This document shows positions 50,992 to 59,719 of a stretch of 64,000 nucleotides of DNA, piece by piece. The DNA lies in the NCBI GenBank assembly GCA_910588465.1, contig CAJUOP010000001.1:116476-180475 (forward strand). Reading direction: 5' to 3'. Made by a program: the position numbers and the translations under genes. Each line of letters begins with the position of its first letter. Positions within the stretch are counted from its first letter, which is position 1. Origin of the DNA: an uncultured Christensenellaceae bacterium (GTDB lineage Bacteria; Bacillota; Clostridia; Christensenellales; Borkfalkiaceae). Under the pieces are notes generated by a model. The model saw only the letters and a program-made list of their open reading frames with translations, was not told the origin of the DNA and did no database searches.

Positions 50992-51004
50992 AAGAACGAA
51001 TCAT

Positions 51005-51033
51005 ATTATACGACAAACAAACCGTTAAGTCAA
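51005..51033 (-). promoter_or_regulatory. Promoter of tRNA-Leu
   Basis: On the minus strand TTGACT (51033-51028), a 17-bp spacer and TATAAT (51010-51005) lie 13 bp before the tRNA. Confidence 0.85.
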
Positions 51034-51073
51034 GCAATTTTACGGCAAAACAAAAACGTTCCGCATTAAAATT

Positions 51074-51757
51074 TTAAAAAATTTCCTTTTCGACGCGTTC
51101 GCCGTCCGAAGCATTCAGCCGATAAACTTTTCCGCTTCCTAAACTTTTTACGGGTTCGCCGTTTAAAAATTCCAGCGCGGCGTTATTTTCCAGCCCCCAT
51201 GCGCTTGCCCGAAGCGAAAGCAGCACGCGGTCGAATTCCTCCGACCGCTCGTCATAGTGCGGAGAGACGGTGCCCGTCAGCCAGCCCAGCCCCTCGTGCA
51301 CGGCGTATTCCCCCTCCGTCACCGAATCCGAATACATCCGTTCGAACCAACATATCGCGCCCGCGGAAAGTCCCGCAAGGATCACGCCCCGCTCGTACGC
51401 CTCCCGAATCAGCGGCAAAAGTCCGCACTCCCGCCAACGCTCCAACATATAGACGGTATTGCCGCCGCCCGCATAAATAAAATCCGCCTTTTCGAGCTTC
51501 GCGCGCAACTTTTGCACATCCGCTTCGCGGTTATGCACGAGCGCGACGTCCGTTTTCACGTCGAACAAGCCCGTATACACCTTATGAAAGGTATTGTAAT
51601 AGGGCATACAGTCGTAACTCGCCGTAGGCAGAAACAGCCCGCAGGCACGGCGGGACCCCGCGAGCTTTTTGGCTTCGGCGGCGAGATAGCTATCTATCTC
51701 CAACGTTTCGCGCGTTTTCAGCTCCCCCCCACCGATACATAAAATCCTTTTATCCAT
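51074..51757 (-). CDS. Peptidase S51 family protein (dipeptidase E-like)
   Basis: ATG 51757 overlaps the stop of the PII-like gene by 8 nt and gives 227 aa; the frame also opens at 51793. The nucleophile elbow G-L-S-A-G-A (about 120-125) with C-W-F-E following, YAGGGNTVYMLE before it, and a later S-P-H-Y-D-E segment are characteristic of the S51 family, which includes aspartyl dipeptidase PepE and cyanophycinase. It is a cytosolic Ser-Glu-His type peptidase. Substrate is not determinable. Confidence 0.85.
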   Translation of the reverse strand: MDKRILCIGGGELKTRETLEIDSYLAAEAKKLAGSRRACGLFLPTASYDCMPYYNTFHKVYTGLFDVKTDVALVHNREADVQKLRAKLEKADFIYAGGGNTVYMLERWRECGLLPLIREAYERGVILAGLSAGAICWFERMYSDSVTEGEYAVHEGLGWLTGTVSPHYDERSEEFDRVLLSLRASAWGLENNAALEFLNGEPVKSLGSGKVYRLNASDGERVEKEIF

Positions 51758-52739
51758 TCTCTTGTTCCGTGCTCTTTTCCTTTTCGGGCGCAACCGTTTC
51801 GGGCGTCTCCCCCGCGGCGGGCTCCGCAGTTTCCGCAGGAACGGCTTCTCCCGTTTTTTCGGCGGGCTTCGCCTTTTCCTTGGACTCCTTGGTTTTTTTC
51901 GGCTCGGGCTGTTCTTCGACCGTATCCACGCCGATCCCCGCCGTCTTATCCACGGGAAGCGAGAAGATCACGCCGCCCGCCTCGCTCTTTAAGCCCACGC
52001 GTTCGGAGAGCGCGTGCATGATTTCCGACTTAGTTTCGCGCTTGGTTAATATAAGCAATATTTCCTGCTCCTTGGCAAGCGTGATTCCGATAAACTGCTC
52101 GGCTTTGGCGTTGCTCAGCGAACGGGCGCGGATGATCGTGCCGCCCGCGGCGCCCGCCGAGCGCGCAGCCTCCATCGCCTCGTCGATGCAGTCCGCATTG
52201 ACGATCGCCACGATAAGGTCGTATTTTCTGTTCGAATCCGTCATGATTTTACTCCTGTCAACCGTTTTTAACGACGCGGCGCCCGTAAGTCCGTTTGCCA
52301 CGATTTCCGATACCGAAGAGAGCGGTACCGTAAACGAAATCCCCCTGCCCACCAGATAGAGCGACATCTGCGTGCGGATCTCCCGCAAAATCGCGTCCTC
52401 GTCGCTTTCGGGAAAGAGCGAGAACACCACCGACTTTTCCGTTTCGCCGATCCCGAGATAATCCAACACCTGCGAGCGCGCTGTGCCTCTGCCCGCAAAG
52501 GTAATGCCGAGCGCGATAGAAAATTCGTCGAGAACTTCCTTTAAATGCGCGTCGTCCTTTTGGTTTACGATGCTCACCAACAGCTTGGCGCGGTTCTCGC
52601 GCGCCTTTCCCCGCCCGCCGCGGGATTTTGACTTTATCTTTTCCTCCGCCGCCTTTTCCTTTGCCCGCTCGATTTTGCCGCGAACGCGCTCCATAAGCGC
52701 TTTTTCCCGCGCGAGACGGCGTTTTTTGCTCTCTCTCAT
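51750..52739 (-). CDS. Protein with two tandem PII-like domains
   Basis: The 329-aa protein has a K/R/E-rich N-terminus (about 1-50), two ferredoxin-like PII domains (about 52-145, with AKLLVSIVNQKD; about 172-270, with YDLIVAIVNADCIDEAMEAARSAGAAGGTII), and an acidic/proline-rich C-terminal tail of about 60 residues. PII proteins are normally single-domain trimers that sense nucleotides and control membrane transporters. It directly follows the DUF1538 gene without a gap, a pairing seen in other bacteria, so it probably regulates that membrane protein. Confidence 0.85.
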   Translation of the reverse strand: MRESKKRRLAREKALMERVRGKIERAKEKAAEEKIKSKSRGGRGKARENRAKLLVSIVNQKDDAHLKEVLDEFSIALGITFAGRGTARSQVLDYLGIGETEKSVVFSLFPESDEDAILREIRTQMSLYLVGRGISFTVPLSSVSEIVANGLTGAASLKTVDRSKIMTDSNRKYDLIVAIVNADCIDEAMEAARSAGAAGGTIIRARSLSNAKAEQFIGITLAKEQEILLILTKRETKSEIMHALSERVGLKSEAGGVIFSLPVDKTAGIGVDTVEEQPEPKKTKESKEKAKPAEKTGEAVPAETAEPAAGETPETVAPEKEKSTEQENG

Positions 52740-54278
52740 TTAGTCCACCTCGTATTCAAGGATCTTATCCTCGATCAGGAGGAAATTCCGCTTGATTTTC
52801 TTGGTCTTGTTCTTATAGGTGATTCCCAAAATCTGAATGGAGATAAGCGGCGCGAGCGCGACGAACGCCACGCACCCGAACGCCTGCGTCATAATCGCTC
52901 CGCCCAGTTCTCCGCACGCGCCGATCGCCATGGGCAGCACGAACGAGGAGACCATCGCGCCGCTCGCCACGCCGCCCGAGTCGAACGCGATACCCGTGAA
53001 CATGGCGGGCGTAAAAAACGTGAGTACCAGCGCGAGCACATATCCGGGGATCAGGATCCACATGATGTTGATTCCCGTTAAAATGCGCAGCATGGCAAGC
53101 CCGATCGCCCCGCAAACGCCGATACACAGCCCGTGCTTCATCGCCTTGGAGGTGATCGCTCCCGCGCTCATGCGCTCCACCTGTTTGTTTAACACGTGCA
53201 CCGCGGGCTCCGCGGCAACCACGAAATAGCCGATCGCCATGCCCACGGGGATCAGAAGCCACCCCCCCCACAGCGCGGCAAGCTCCTTGCCGATCTCTCT
53301 GCCGATGGGCATGAACCCGACGTTCGCGCCCGTTAAAAAGAGCACGAGCCCCGCAAAGGTATATACAAAGCCCATAACGATCCGCACGAGCTGTTTTTTA
53401 TGGAACGCGCGCGCAGCGAGCTGAAACAGGATAAAAAACAGGATAATAGGGCTGATGGCGATAATCACTTCCAGCGCGTAATCGCCGAAGCCGTGCAGAT
53501 AGGAAAAGAGCACGCCGCGCGTGGAATCGACCTCGGGAGGCGTTTCCACCACGTAATTGATGTTATTGATTTTAAAGACGATCCCCAGCACGAGCACGGC
53601 GATAATGGGACCGATACTCGAGAGCGCGACGAGACCGAACGAGTCGTCGTGCCCCTTTTTATCGCTTCGGATAGACGCGACGCCGACGCCGAGCGACATG
53701 ATAAACGGCACCGTCATAGGACCCGTGGTGACCCCGCCCGAGTCGAACGAGACCGCCCAGAAGCCCTTATCGACAAGCCCGAAGCAGAGCGCGAACGCGA
53801 TGACGTAAAAGCCCAGCAGCAGATAGGAAAGCTTAATGCGGAACACGATGCGCAGCATGGCGACCGTTAAAAAGATCCCCACGCCCACGGCAACCGTTAA
53901 AACGAGCAGATAATCGCCCAAAAAGCTCCCTTCCCATTCGGGCTTCAACGCGCCCACCTGCTCGGCAAGGATCTGCAAATCGGGCTCCGCAACCGTTACG
54001 ATAATGCCGATCAAAAAGGAAAGCAGCGCGATCAGCCAAATTTTGCGAGAACGCGTCATGGTGGTACCGATTTTTTCGCCGATGACGAGCATAGACATAT
54101 CCGCGCCCAGCGTAAAGAATCCCATACCGACGATCAGCAGAAAAGTGCCGATAAAAAAGAGCGTAAACGTGCCCGTATCGACGGGAGTAAAGCTCGCGCA
54201 CAGCAGCATGATAATCAGCGCGATGGGAACGATCGACGTGAGCGATTCTATCAATTTATCCTTTAAAGCTTTGGTCAT
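52740..54278 (-). CDS. DUF1538 membrane protein with two repeats
   Basis: The 512-aa protein has about 12-14 membrane segments in two homologous halves, each containing the motif F-D-S-G-G-V followed by T/S-G and P (AVSFDSGGVTTGPMTVPF about 180; GIAFDSGGVASGAMVSSF about 430). This is the duplicated DUF1538 layout of a presumed transporter of unknown substrate. The adjacent PII-like gene suggests nucleotide-dependent control. It starts 15 nt after the RpiB gene. Confidence 0.88.
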   Translation of the reverse strand: MTKALKDKLIESLTSIVPIALIIMLLCASFTPVDTGTFTLFFIGTFLLIVGMGFFTLGADMSMLVIGEKIGTTMTRSRKIWLIALLSFLIGIIVTVAEPDLQILAEQVGALKPEWEGSFLGDYLLVLTVAVGVGIFLTVAMLRIVFRIKLSYLLLGFYVIAFALCFGLVDKGFWAVSFDSGGVTTGPMTVPFIMSLGVGVASIRSDKKGHDDSFGLVALSSIGPIIAVLVLGIVFKINNINYVVETPPEVDSTRGVLFSYLHGFGDYALEVIIAISPIILFFILFQLAARAFHKKQLVRIVMGFVYTFAGLVLFLTGANVGFMPIGREIGKELAALWGGWLLIPVGMAIGYFVVAAEPAVHVLNKQVERMSAGAITSKAMKHGLCIGVCGAIGLAMLRILTGINIMWILIPGYVLALVLTFFTPAMFTGIAFDSGGVASGAMVSSFVLPMAIGACGELGGAIMTQAFGCVAFVALAPLISIQILGITYKNKTKKIKRNFLLIEDKILEYEVD

Positions 54279-54293
54279 ACGCCCTCCCGAAAC

Positions 54294-54746
54294 TTATTTC
54301 CCGTACTTCTTTTCGATTTCCGAAATTTTATTTAAACGGCGGATATGGTTCGCCCCTTCCGAAAAGGGCGTTTCCAAAAACGTCTTTACAATCTCTTTGG
54401 CGAGATTCACGCCCGTATACCCTCCGCCGAGGGCGATCGCGTTCGCGTCGTTATGCTCGCGGGTCATGCGGGCGGAAAGCGGCTCGGTGCAGAGCGCGCA
54501 GCGCACGCCCGGGACCTTGTTGGCGACGATCGAAACGCCGATCCCCGAAGTGCAGACGAATACGCCCCGCTCGCACGCGCCCGAAGAGACCGCTTCGGCG
54601 GCTTTTAACGCGAAGTCGGGATAATCGCAAGAGGCATAGGAATCGGTGCCGAAGTCGACGACTTCGTGTCCGTTCTCCTTTAAAAAGCTGACGACGGCGG
54701 TTTTTAAATCCAGCCCGCCGTGGTCGCAACAAACGGCAATTTTCAT
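54294..54746 (-). CDS. rpiB: Ribose-5-phosphate isomerase B
   Basis: The 150-aa protein is full length for RpiB/LacAB. It opens with M-K-I-A-V-C-C-D-H-G-G and has the active-site F-V-C-T-S-G-I-G loop (about 63-70), then TEPLSARMTREHNDANAIALGGG. It interconverts ribose 5-phosphate and ribulose 5-phosphate in the cytosol. Two nucleotides separate it from the phosphatase gene, which fits the common clostridial order Sua5, phosphatase, RpiB. Confidence 0.95.
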   Translation of the reverse strand: MKIAVCCDHGGLDLKTAVVSFLKENGHEVVDFGTDSYASCDYPDFALKAAEAVSSGACERGVFVCTSGIGVSIVANKVPGVRCALCTEPLSARMTREHNDANAIALGGGYTGVNLAKEIVKTFLETPFSEGANHIRRLNKISEIEKKYGK

Positions 54747-54748
54747 GA

Positions 54749-55204
54749 TCAGTTCTCCTGTTTGGTTTCAAGTCCTAAATTTTCGATAAGCCGCGGCAGC
54801 CCCTCGCGAAGATTGCGCAGGGTGGCGCGATATGCGTCGATCCCCTGCCCGTACGGGTCGGGGACCTCTCTGCCCGTCAGCGCGGACATACTCGTCACGT
54901 TCGTAAAGCCTTTCAGCGTCTCCCGCTGGTCCTCCGTCATGCACACGACGGCAAACGCTTCCATCACCGTCTTTTCGGTGAGCAAGCGGGATTTAAACGC
55001 CTGCGAAAAGGGAATTTTCGCCTCGGTCAGCGCCTGCGCGCTCTCCGCCGTCATGGGCGAGCCGACATGCGCGCGGAGCCCCGCGGACTGCACGGTGTAC
55101 CAGGCGATTTTCCGCCTTTTCAGCTCGGCTTTCAACGCGGCTTCCGCCATGGGCGAACGGCAGGTGTTGCCCGTACATACAAACACGATTTTTTTATGCT
55201 TCAT
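54749..55204 (-). CDS. Low-molecular-weight protein tyrosine/arginine phosphatase
   Basis: The 151-aa protein has the P-loop V-C-T-G-N-T-C-R-S (about 9-17) and the general-acid D-P-Y-G (about 116-119). In Bacillus the YwlE member of this family acts on phospho-arginine. The Thr in the P-loop (GNTCRS) is the residue linked with arginine specificity, so that activity is plausible here. It overlaps the end of the Sua5 gene by 11 nt. Confidence 0.93.
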   Translation of the reverse strand: MKHKKIVFVCTGNTCRSPMAEAALKAELKRRKIAWYTVQSAGLRAHVGSPMTAESAQALTEAKIPFSQAFKSRLLTEKTVMEAFAVVCMTEDQRETLKGFTNVTSMSALTGREVPDPYGQGIDAYRATLRNLREGLPRLIENLGLETKQEN

Positions 55205-56207
55205 CCGTATTCCTCCCGAACGCGCGCGTCAGGCGGTTGAACACTCCGTCCATCACTCCGCCCCGCGCCGTCGGCTCTATCGCGATCAGCAGCGACGCCG
55301 CGTCCTCCGCTCTCCGTAAAAGCTCGTACAGCTTTTGCGCCATCTGCTCCCCCGTTTCGCCCAGATCGAGCACGAAGCATCCCCGCTGCGCAAGCGAACG
55401 CGCAAGCGCGCTCTCGCACAGAAAACAGGGAGTTCCGCCCGCTTCCCGCTCGCACTCGTAGCGCTCCAAAGCCATGTTCAGCTCGTCTGAACCATAATAT
55501 GCGGTGTCGCATTTGGGCGAATAGTGTTTATACGCCATGCCGGGGCTCTTGGGGCGCTCTCCCGTCTTTTTTTCGTAAACGCCGCACGCGCCCGCCACGC
55601 GCTCTATCATTTCGCGGGTGACAAGTCCCGCGCGCAAGATCACGGGGATTTCGCCCGTACAATCGAGCACCGTGCTCTCGATCCCGCCCTCGCAGGCACC
55701 GCCGTCGAGAATAAGCGGGATCTCCCCGCAAAAGTCGTCGTATACGTGCCTTGCCGTTACGGGGGAAACGTGCTTGCTGCGGTTCGCGCTGGGCGCGGCG
55801 ACGGGCAAATTCACCTCTTTTAAAAGCGCTTGCGCCGTCAAAGAGGACGGCACTCGGATCGCCAGCGTGTCCAGCCCGCAGGAGACGAGCGCGCTCACCT
55901 TGCCCGCGGAGGGATATACCATGGTAAGCGGTCCCGGCAAAAACGCCTCCCGCAGCTTTTCGGCATAGGCGGGAATTGCGTCCGTCAGCGCGGAAATATC
56001 GTAATCCTTATGCACGTGCGCGATGAGCGGATTGTCTGCGGGTCTGCCCTTCAGCTCGAAGATTCTGCGCACCGCGCCGTCGTCGAACGCGTTCGCGCCC
56101 AGCCCGTAAACGGTCTCGGTATGAAACGCCACCGCGCCGTGATTTAATATGATTTCCCTTGCCCGCGCCAGGCTATCCGCGGAAGCTTTTGCGATTTCCG
56201 TCTGCAT
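55194..56207 (-). CDS. sua5: L-threonylcarbamoyladenylate synthase (Sua5 form)
   Basis: The 337-aa protein contains the YrdC domain (about 10-200: TETVYGLGANA, KGRPADNPL, SSLTAQALL, APSANRS) and the Sua5-specific C-terminal domain (about 235-335, after SPGMAYKHYSP). It makes threonylcarbamoyl-AMP for the t6A tRNA modification. Its length is normal for Sua5, longer than TsaC. It begins one base after the DnaB stop. Confidence 0.95.
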   Translation of the reverse strand: MQTEIAKASADSLARAREIILNHGAVAFHTETVYGLGANAFDDGAVRRIFELKGRPADNPLIAHVHKDYDISALTDAIPAYAEKLREAFLPGPLTMVYPSAGKVSALVSCGLDTLAIRVPSSLTAQALLKEVNLPVAAPSANRSKHVSPVTARHVYDDFCGEIPLILDGGACEGGIESTVLDCTGEIPVILRAGLVTREMIERVAGACGVYEKKTGERPKSPGMAYKHYSPKCDTAYYGSDELNMALERYECEREAGGTPCFLCESALARSLAQRGCFVLDLGETGEQMAQKLYELLRRAEDAASLLIAIEPTARGGVMDGVFNRLTRAFGRNTDEA

Positions 56208-56208
56208 A

Positions 56209-57672
56209 TCAGTCGGGGATCCCCGTATCCTCTTCGGGCGGCGGCTCGGGGAACACGTCGTCCGCCTCGGGGTTGTCTTCGAAGTCCGTCTTTTTGCGGT
56301 ACTGCGGCTCCTCCTCGGGCGCGCCCTGCGCGTCCACGTCGATAAATTTGGTGCTCTCGCCCAAAAAGCGAAGCTGGATCCTGCCCAAAGAACCGTTTCT
56401 GTGTTTGGCGAGCGTGATTTCCGCAGCGCCCTTTACCACCTTTCCGCTTTTCAGGTCCTCTTCCTTCGCCGACACGTCGGGACGGTTGATAAACATAACG
56501 ATATCCGCGTCCTGCTCGATGGCGCCCGATTCGCGCAGGTCGGAAAGCTGCGGCTCCTTCGTCTCGATACGGCGGAGCTGCGAAAGCGCGATCACGGGCA
56601 CGTTCAGCTCCTTCGCCATGATCTTTAAGTTACGCGTGATCGAAGCGATTTCCTGCTGTCTGTTCTCGGCGGAACGCCCTTTCTTCCCCTCGTCCTCGCC
56701 GCCCATCAGCTGGATATAGTCGATCATGACGAGATCGAGCGATCCCTCTTTGGCTTTCAGGCGGCGGCATTTGCTCAATATCTCCGCGGGAGTAATGCGC
56801 GAGGAATCGTCGATGTGAATTCTGCTCTTTTGCAGATTGTCGCTCGCACGCATTAAATTCTTCCAGTCCTTTTGTTTGAGGTCGCCCTTTAACGCCTTTT
56901 CCATGGAAACGCCTGCGTGCGCGCACAAAAGTCTCTGCACGAGCTGCACGCGGGGCATTTCGAGCGAGAACACCGCCGCCACCTTCTTTTTCAGCAGGCA
57001 GGAATTTTCGACGATATTCATGGCGAACGAGGTTTTTCCCACGCCGGGGCGGGCTGCCAGAATGATCAGATCGGACTTTTGCAAGCCGTTGGTGATTCGG
57101 TCGAGGTGCTTGAACCCCGTCTCCAGACCGCGAAACGCGTTGGGATCGGCGGAGATAGATTCGAACTTTTGTATGACCTCCTGAATCACCCTTCCGTCCC
57201 CCATGCCCTCGAGGGCGGAAGCCTCTCCCGAGGAGGACAGATCGTACACCTGCTTTTCGGCAAAGGCGAGCGCGGCGCGCTCGTCCCCCGCCGTAAGACT
57301 GTTTTCGATAATCGAATTCGCCGCCCTGATCAGCGCGCGGTTGGTCGAGTCGCGCTTTACAATGTCGGCATACTGGCGGTAATTCGCCGCCGAGGGCGTA
57401 AGCTGCGCCAGCTCGGTCACGTATTGTATCCCGCCGATTTTATCCAGCTTTCCGTCGCGGTCCAGTCTGTCGGTCAGGGTCACCACGTCCACCGTCTTGC
57501 GCGAAGCGAAAATGGCGCGCATGGCAAGGAAAATATCCTGATGAGACGGCTGATAAAAGTCCTCTTCCTTCAACTGCTCCAACAGGTCGGACTGAATGTC
57601 GCCGTCGATGAGAATACACCCCAAAAGCGCGGCTTCCGCGTCTAAATTGTGCGGCATCTGATTGATCGCCAT
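56209..57672 (-). CDS. dnaB: Replicative DNA helicase DnaB
   Basis: The 487-aa protein has the DnaB N-terminal domain (NLDAEAALLGCIL, about 8-110) and the RecA-like helicase domain with Walker A A-R-P-G-V-G-K-T-S (about 206-214), Walker B DLVMIDYIQL and the arginine-finger region (SQLRRIETKEPQLSDLRESGAIEQDAD). It is full length, with an acidic C-terminal extension of about 30 residues. It unwinds DNA at the fork. It starts 17 nt after the PepF gene. Confidence 0.97.
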   Translation of the reverse strand: MAINQMPHNLDAEAALLGCILIDGDIQSDLLEQLKEEDFYQPSHQDIFLAMRAIFASRKTVDVVTLTDRLDRDGKLDKIGGIQYVTELAQLTPSAANYRQYADIVKRDSTNRALIRAANSIIENSLTAGDERAALAFAEKQVYDLSSSGEASALEGMGDGRVIQEVIQKFESISADPNAFRGLETGFKHLDRITNGLQKSDLIILAARPGVGKTSFAMNIVENSCLLKKKVAAVFSLEMPRVQLVQRLLCAHAGVSMEKALKGDLKQKDWKNLMRASDNLQKSRIHIDDSSRITPAEILSKCRRLKAKEGSLDLVMIDYIQLMGGEDEGKKGRSAENRQQEIASITRNLKIMAKELNVPVIALSQLRRIETKEPQLSDLRESGAIEQDADIVMFINRPDVSAKEEDLKSGKVVKGAAEITLAKHRNGSLGRIQLRFLGESTKFIDVDAQGAPEEEPQYRKKTDFEDNPEADDVFPEPPPEEDTGIPD

Positions 57673-57689
57673 GAGTTATCTCCCGTAAA

Positions 57690-59459
57690 TTAACAGAGTT
57701 TTTCGAATTCTTCCAGCGTGGTTTTAAACTCCTGCATCGCAAGCGCGAACGTCTTTTGGTCCGAAAGGTCCGCCCCCGCGATTTTGAGAAGAGAAACGGG
57801 ATCGGTGCTGCACCCGCCCGAGAGGAACTGAAAGTAATTTTGCACCGCAGGCTCGCCCTCGGTCAAAATTTTATTTGCGATCGCGATCGCCGCCGTAATG
57901 CCCGTTGCGTACTTGTAAACGTAGAAGGAACGGTAGAAATGCGGGATCCTCGCCCACTCGATCTCGATATCCTTATCGTGCGTGACCGCCTCGCCGTAAT
58001 ACGCCTTGTTCAGCCCATAGTAAAGCTCGGAAAGGTTATCCTTGTTCAGCGGCTCGCCCGCCTCCGCCATGGCGTGCGCCTTCTCCTCGAATTCCGCAAA
58101 CTGCGTCTGGCGGAAGAGCGTAGTGCGCACCATATCCATAAAGTAATTGAGCAGATATTTTTTCAGCTTTTTGTCCTGCGTGGTCTTTAACAGGTGCTTT
58201 AACAGCAGCACCTCGTTCACAGTGCTGGCGACCTCGGCGACGAAAATCACGTAGTCGCTCTTGGCGTACGGCTGATTCTTGTTGGAAAAATAGGAGTGCA
58301 GCGAGTGTCCCATCTCGTGGGCGATCGTAAACACGTTGTGCGTGGTTTTCTGGTAGTTTAAAAGCACGTAAGGGTGATTGCCGTAAACGCCGATGGAATA
58401 AGCTCCGCTGCGCTTGCCGTCCGTCTCGCACACGTCGATCCAGCCCCCGTCCCTGCCCTGTTTTAACAGCGCGACGTACTCCTGTCCCAAGGGCGCAAGC
58501 CCCTCCGTCACCAGCTCATAAGCCTCCTCGTAGGAAAGGCGCAGCTCCGCGTTTTCCACCAGCGGCACGTGCAGATCGTACACGTGCATTTCCTTCCCGC
58601 CCAATTCCTTTTTGCGGATCTCCATATAGCGGTGCATCAGCGGGAATGCGTCGTGAACGGCGGAAATCAGATTGCCGTACACCTCGGCGGAAACGTCCTC
58701 CTCCGAGAGTGCCATTTTCAAACAGGATTCGTACCCGCGCACGTTCTTGTAAAAGATATCCTTTTTTACGTTGCCGAAATAGGTCGTAGCAAGCGTGTTG
58801 ATAATTTTGCGGTAAGCCGAATAGTACAGCGCGAACGCCTCGGCGCGCTTTTTGCCGTCGCTCCCGCTCAAAAGCACCGAATACAGCCCGTGCGTGAGCT
58901 GTTCCTTTTTGCCGTCGAGCTCGATTTCGGGCAGGTTGAGCTCCGCATTATCCAGCATTTCGAACACGCCGTTCGCGGTGTCCATGGGCTCGCTCGTCTG
59001 CGCGAGGATTTTTTCCTCGGCTTCGGAGAGCACGTGCGCCTTTTTTGCGATCAAACGGCGGAAGAAATAGTCGTAATCCTTCAGCGAGCCGTCCTTTGCG
59101 AAAGCGGCGAGCGTTTGCTCGGGCAGAGCCGTAAGCTCGGGCGTGGCAAACGACGTCTCCGCGCTCAGCTTGGTAAACAGACTCATGATTTTTGCCATGT
59201 ATGCGTTGTACTTTGTCACGCGTACGTCCTCGTCGTGGCGCAAAAACGCATATAAATACAGGCGCATCGCCTCGATTTCAAAGGCTTCCTCCGCTTTAAA
59301 ATACGCCAGCACGTTCTCCGCCGTGTTCAGCGTTCCGCGGAACACGGAAAAGTCTATCTTCCCCTCCGCCTGCGCGAACGCCTGCTCCCAAGCATCGTCG
59401 CTTGCGAAAATATCGCCCGTATTCCATTTGTATTCCTGTTTTACGTCCTTTCTTTCCAT
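57690..59459 (-). CDS. pepF: Oligoendopeptidase F
   Basis: ATG 59459 follows AGAGG and gives 589 aa; the frame opens at 59507 without a ribosome site. The M3 zinc motif I-A-H-E-M-G-H-S (HExxH about 380-384) and the downstream FVAEVASTVNE Glu ligand are intact, and the length suits PepF. It hydrolyses cytosolic peptides of about 7-17 residues. The 260-bp upstream gap is filled with interspersed palindromic repeats. Confidence 0.95.
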   Translation of the reverse strand: MERKDVKQEYKWNTGDIFASDDAWEQAFAQAEGKIDFSVFRGTLNTAENVLAYFKAEEAFEIEAMRLYLYAFLRHDEDVRVTKYNAYMAKIMSLFTKLSAETSFATPELTALPEQTLAAFAKDGSLKDYDYFFRRLIAKKAHVLSEAEEKILAQTSEPMDTANGVFEMLDNAELNLPEIELDGKKEQLTHGLYSVLLSGSDGKKRAEAFALYYSAYRKIINTLATTYFGNVKKDIFYKNVRGYESCLKMALSEEDVSAEVYGNLISAVHDAFPLMHRYMEIRKKELGGKEMHVYDLHVPLVENAELRLSYEEAYELVTEGLAPLGQEYVALLKQGRDGGWIDVCETDGKRSGAYSIGVYGNHPYVLLNYQKTTHNVFTIAHEMGHSLHSYFSNKNQPYAKSDYVIFVAEVASTVNEVLLLKHLLKTTQDKKLKKYLLNYFMDMVRTTLFRQTQFAEFEEKAHAMAEAGEPLNKDNLSELYYGLNKAYYGEAVTHDKDIEIEWARIPHFYRSFYVYKYATGITAAIAIANKILTEGEPAVQNYFQFLSGGCSTDPVSLLKIAGADLSDQKTFALAMQEFKTTLEEFEKLC

Positions 59460-59490
59460 ATATATACCTCTTAAATTATTTCCGTTTTTG

Positions 59491-59711
59491 CCGCACGCAG
59501 TCCGCACCCTTTGTCATTCCGAGGGAGCGAAGCGACCGAGAGAATCCCCCGCACGAAGTCCGCACCCTTTTGTCATTCCGTCCCGTCTTTCTAAATGTTT
59601 TCACCTTGGACGGCACGAGCGCATTGCGCGAAGTAGGGAGCAACGCGATCGCGGGAATCCCCTGTACGCAGTCCGCCGTCATTGAGATTCTTTCGCTGCG
59701 CTCAGAATGAC
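59491..59711. repeat. Second cluster of GTCATTC(T/C)GAG palindromic repeats
   Basis: Units beginning GTCATTCCGAGG (59513) and TGTCATTCCGTC (59571) and an inverted end CTCAGAATGAC (about 59701) alternate with GAGAATCCC/GGGAATCCC boxes and the same ACGCAGTCCGC spacer phrase found at 8934-9325. It fills the gap between PepF and UPF0210. Confidence 0.8.
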
Positions 59712-59719
59712 AAAAAAAC

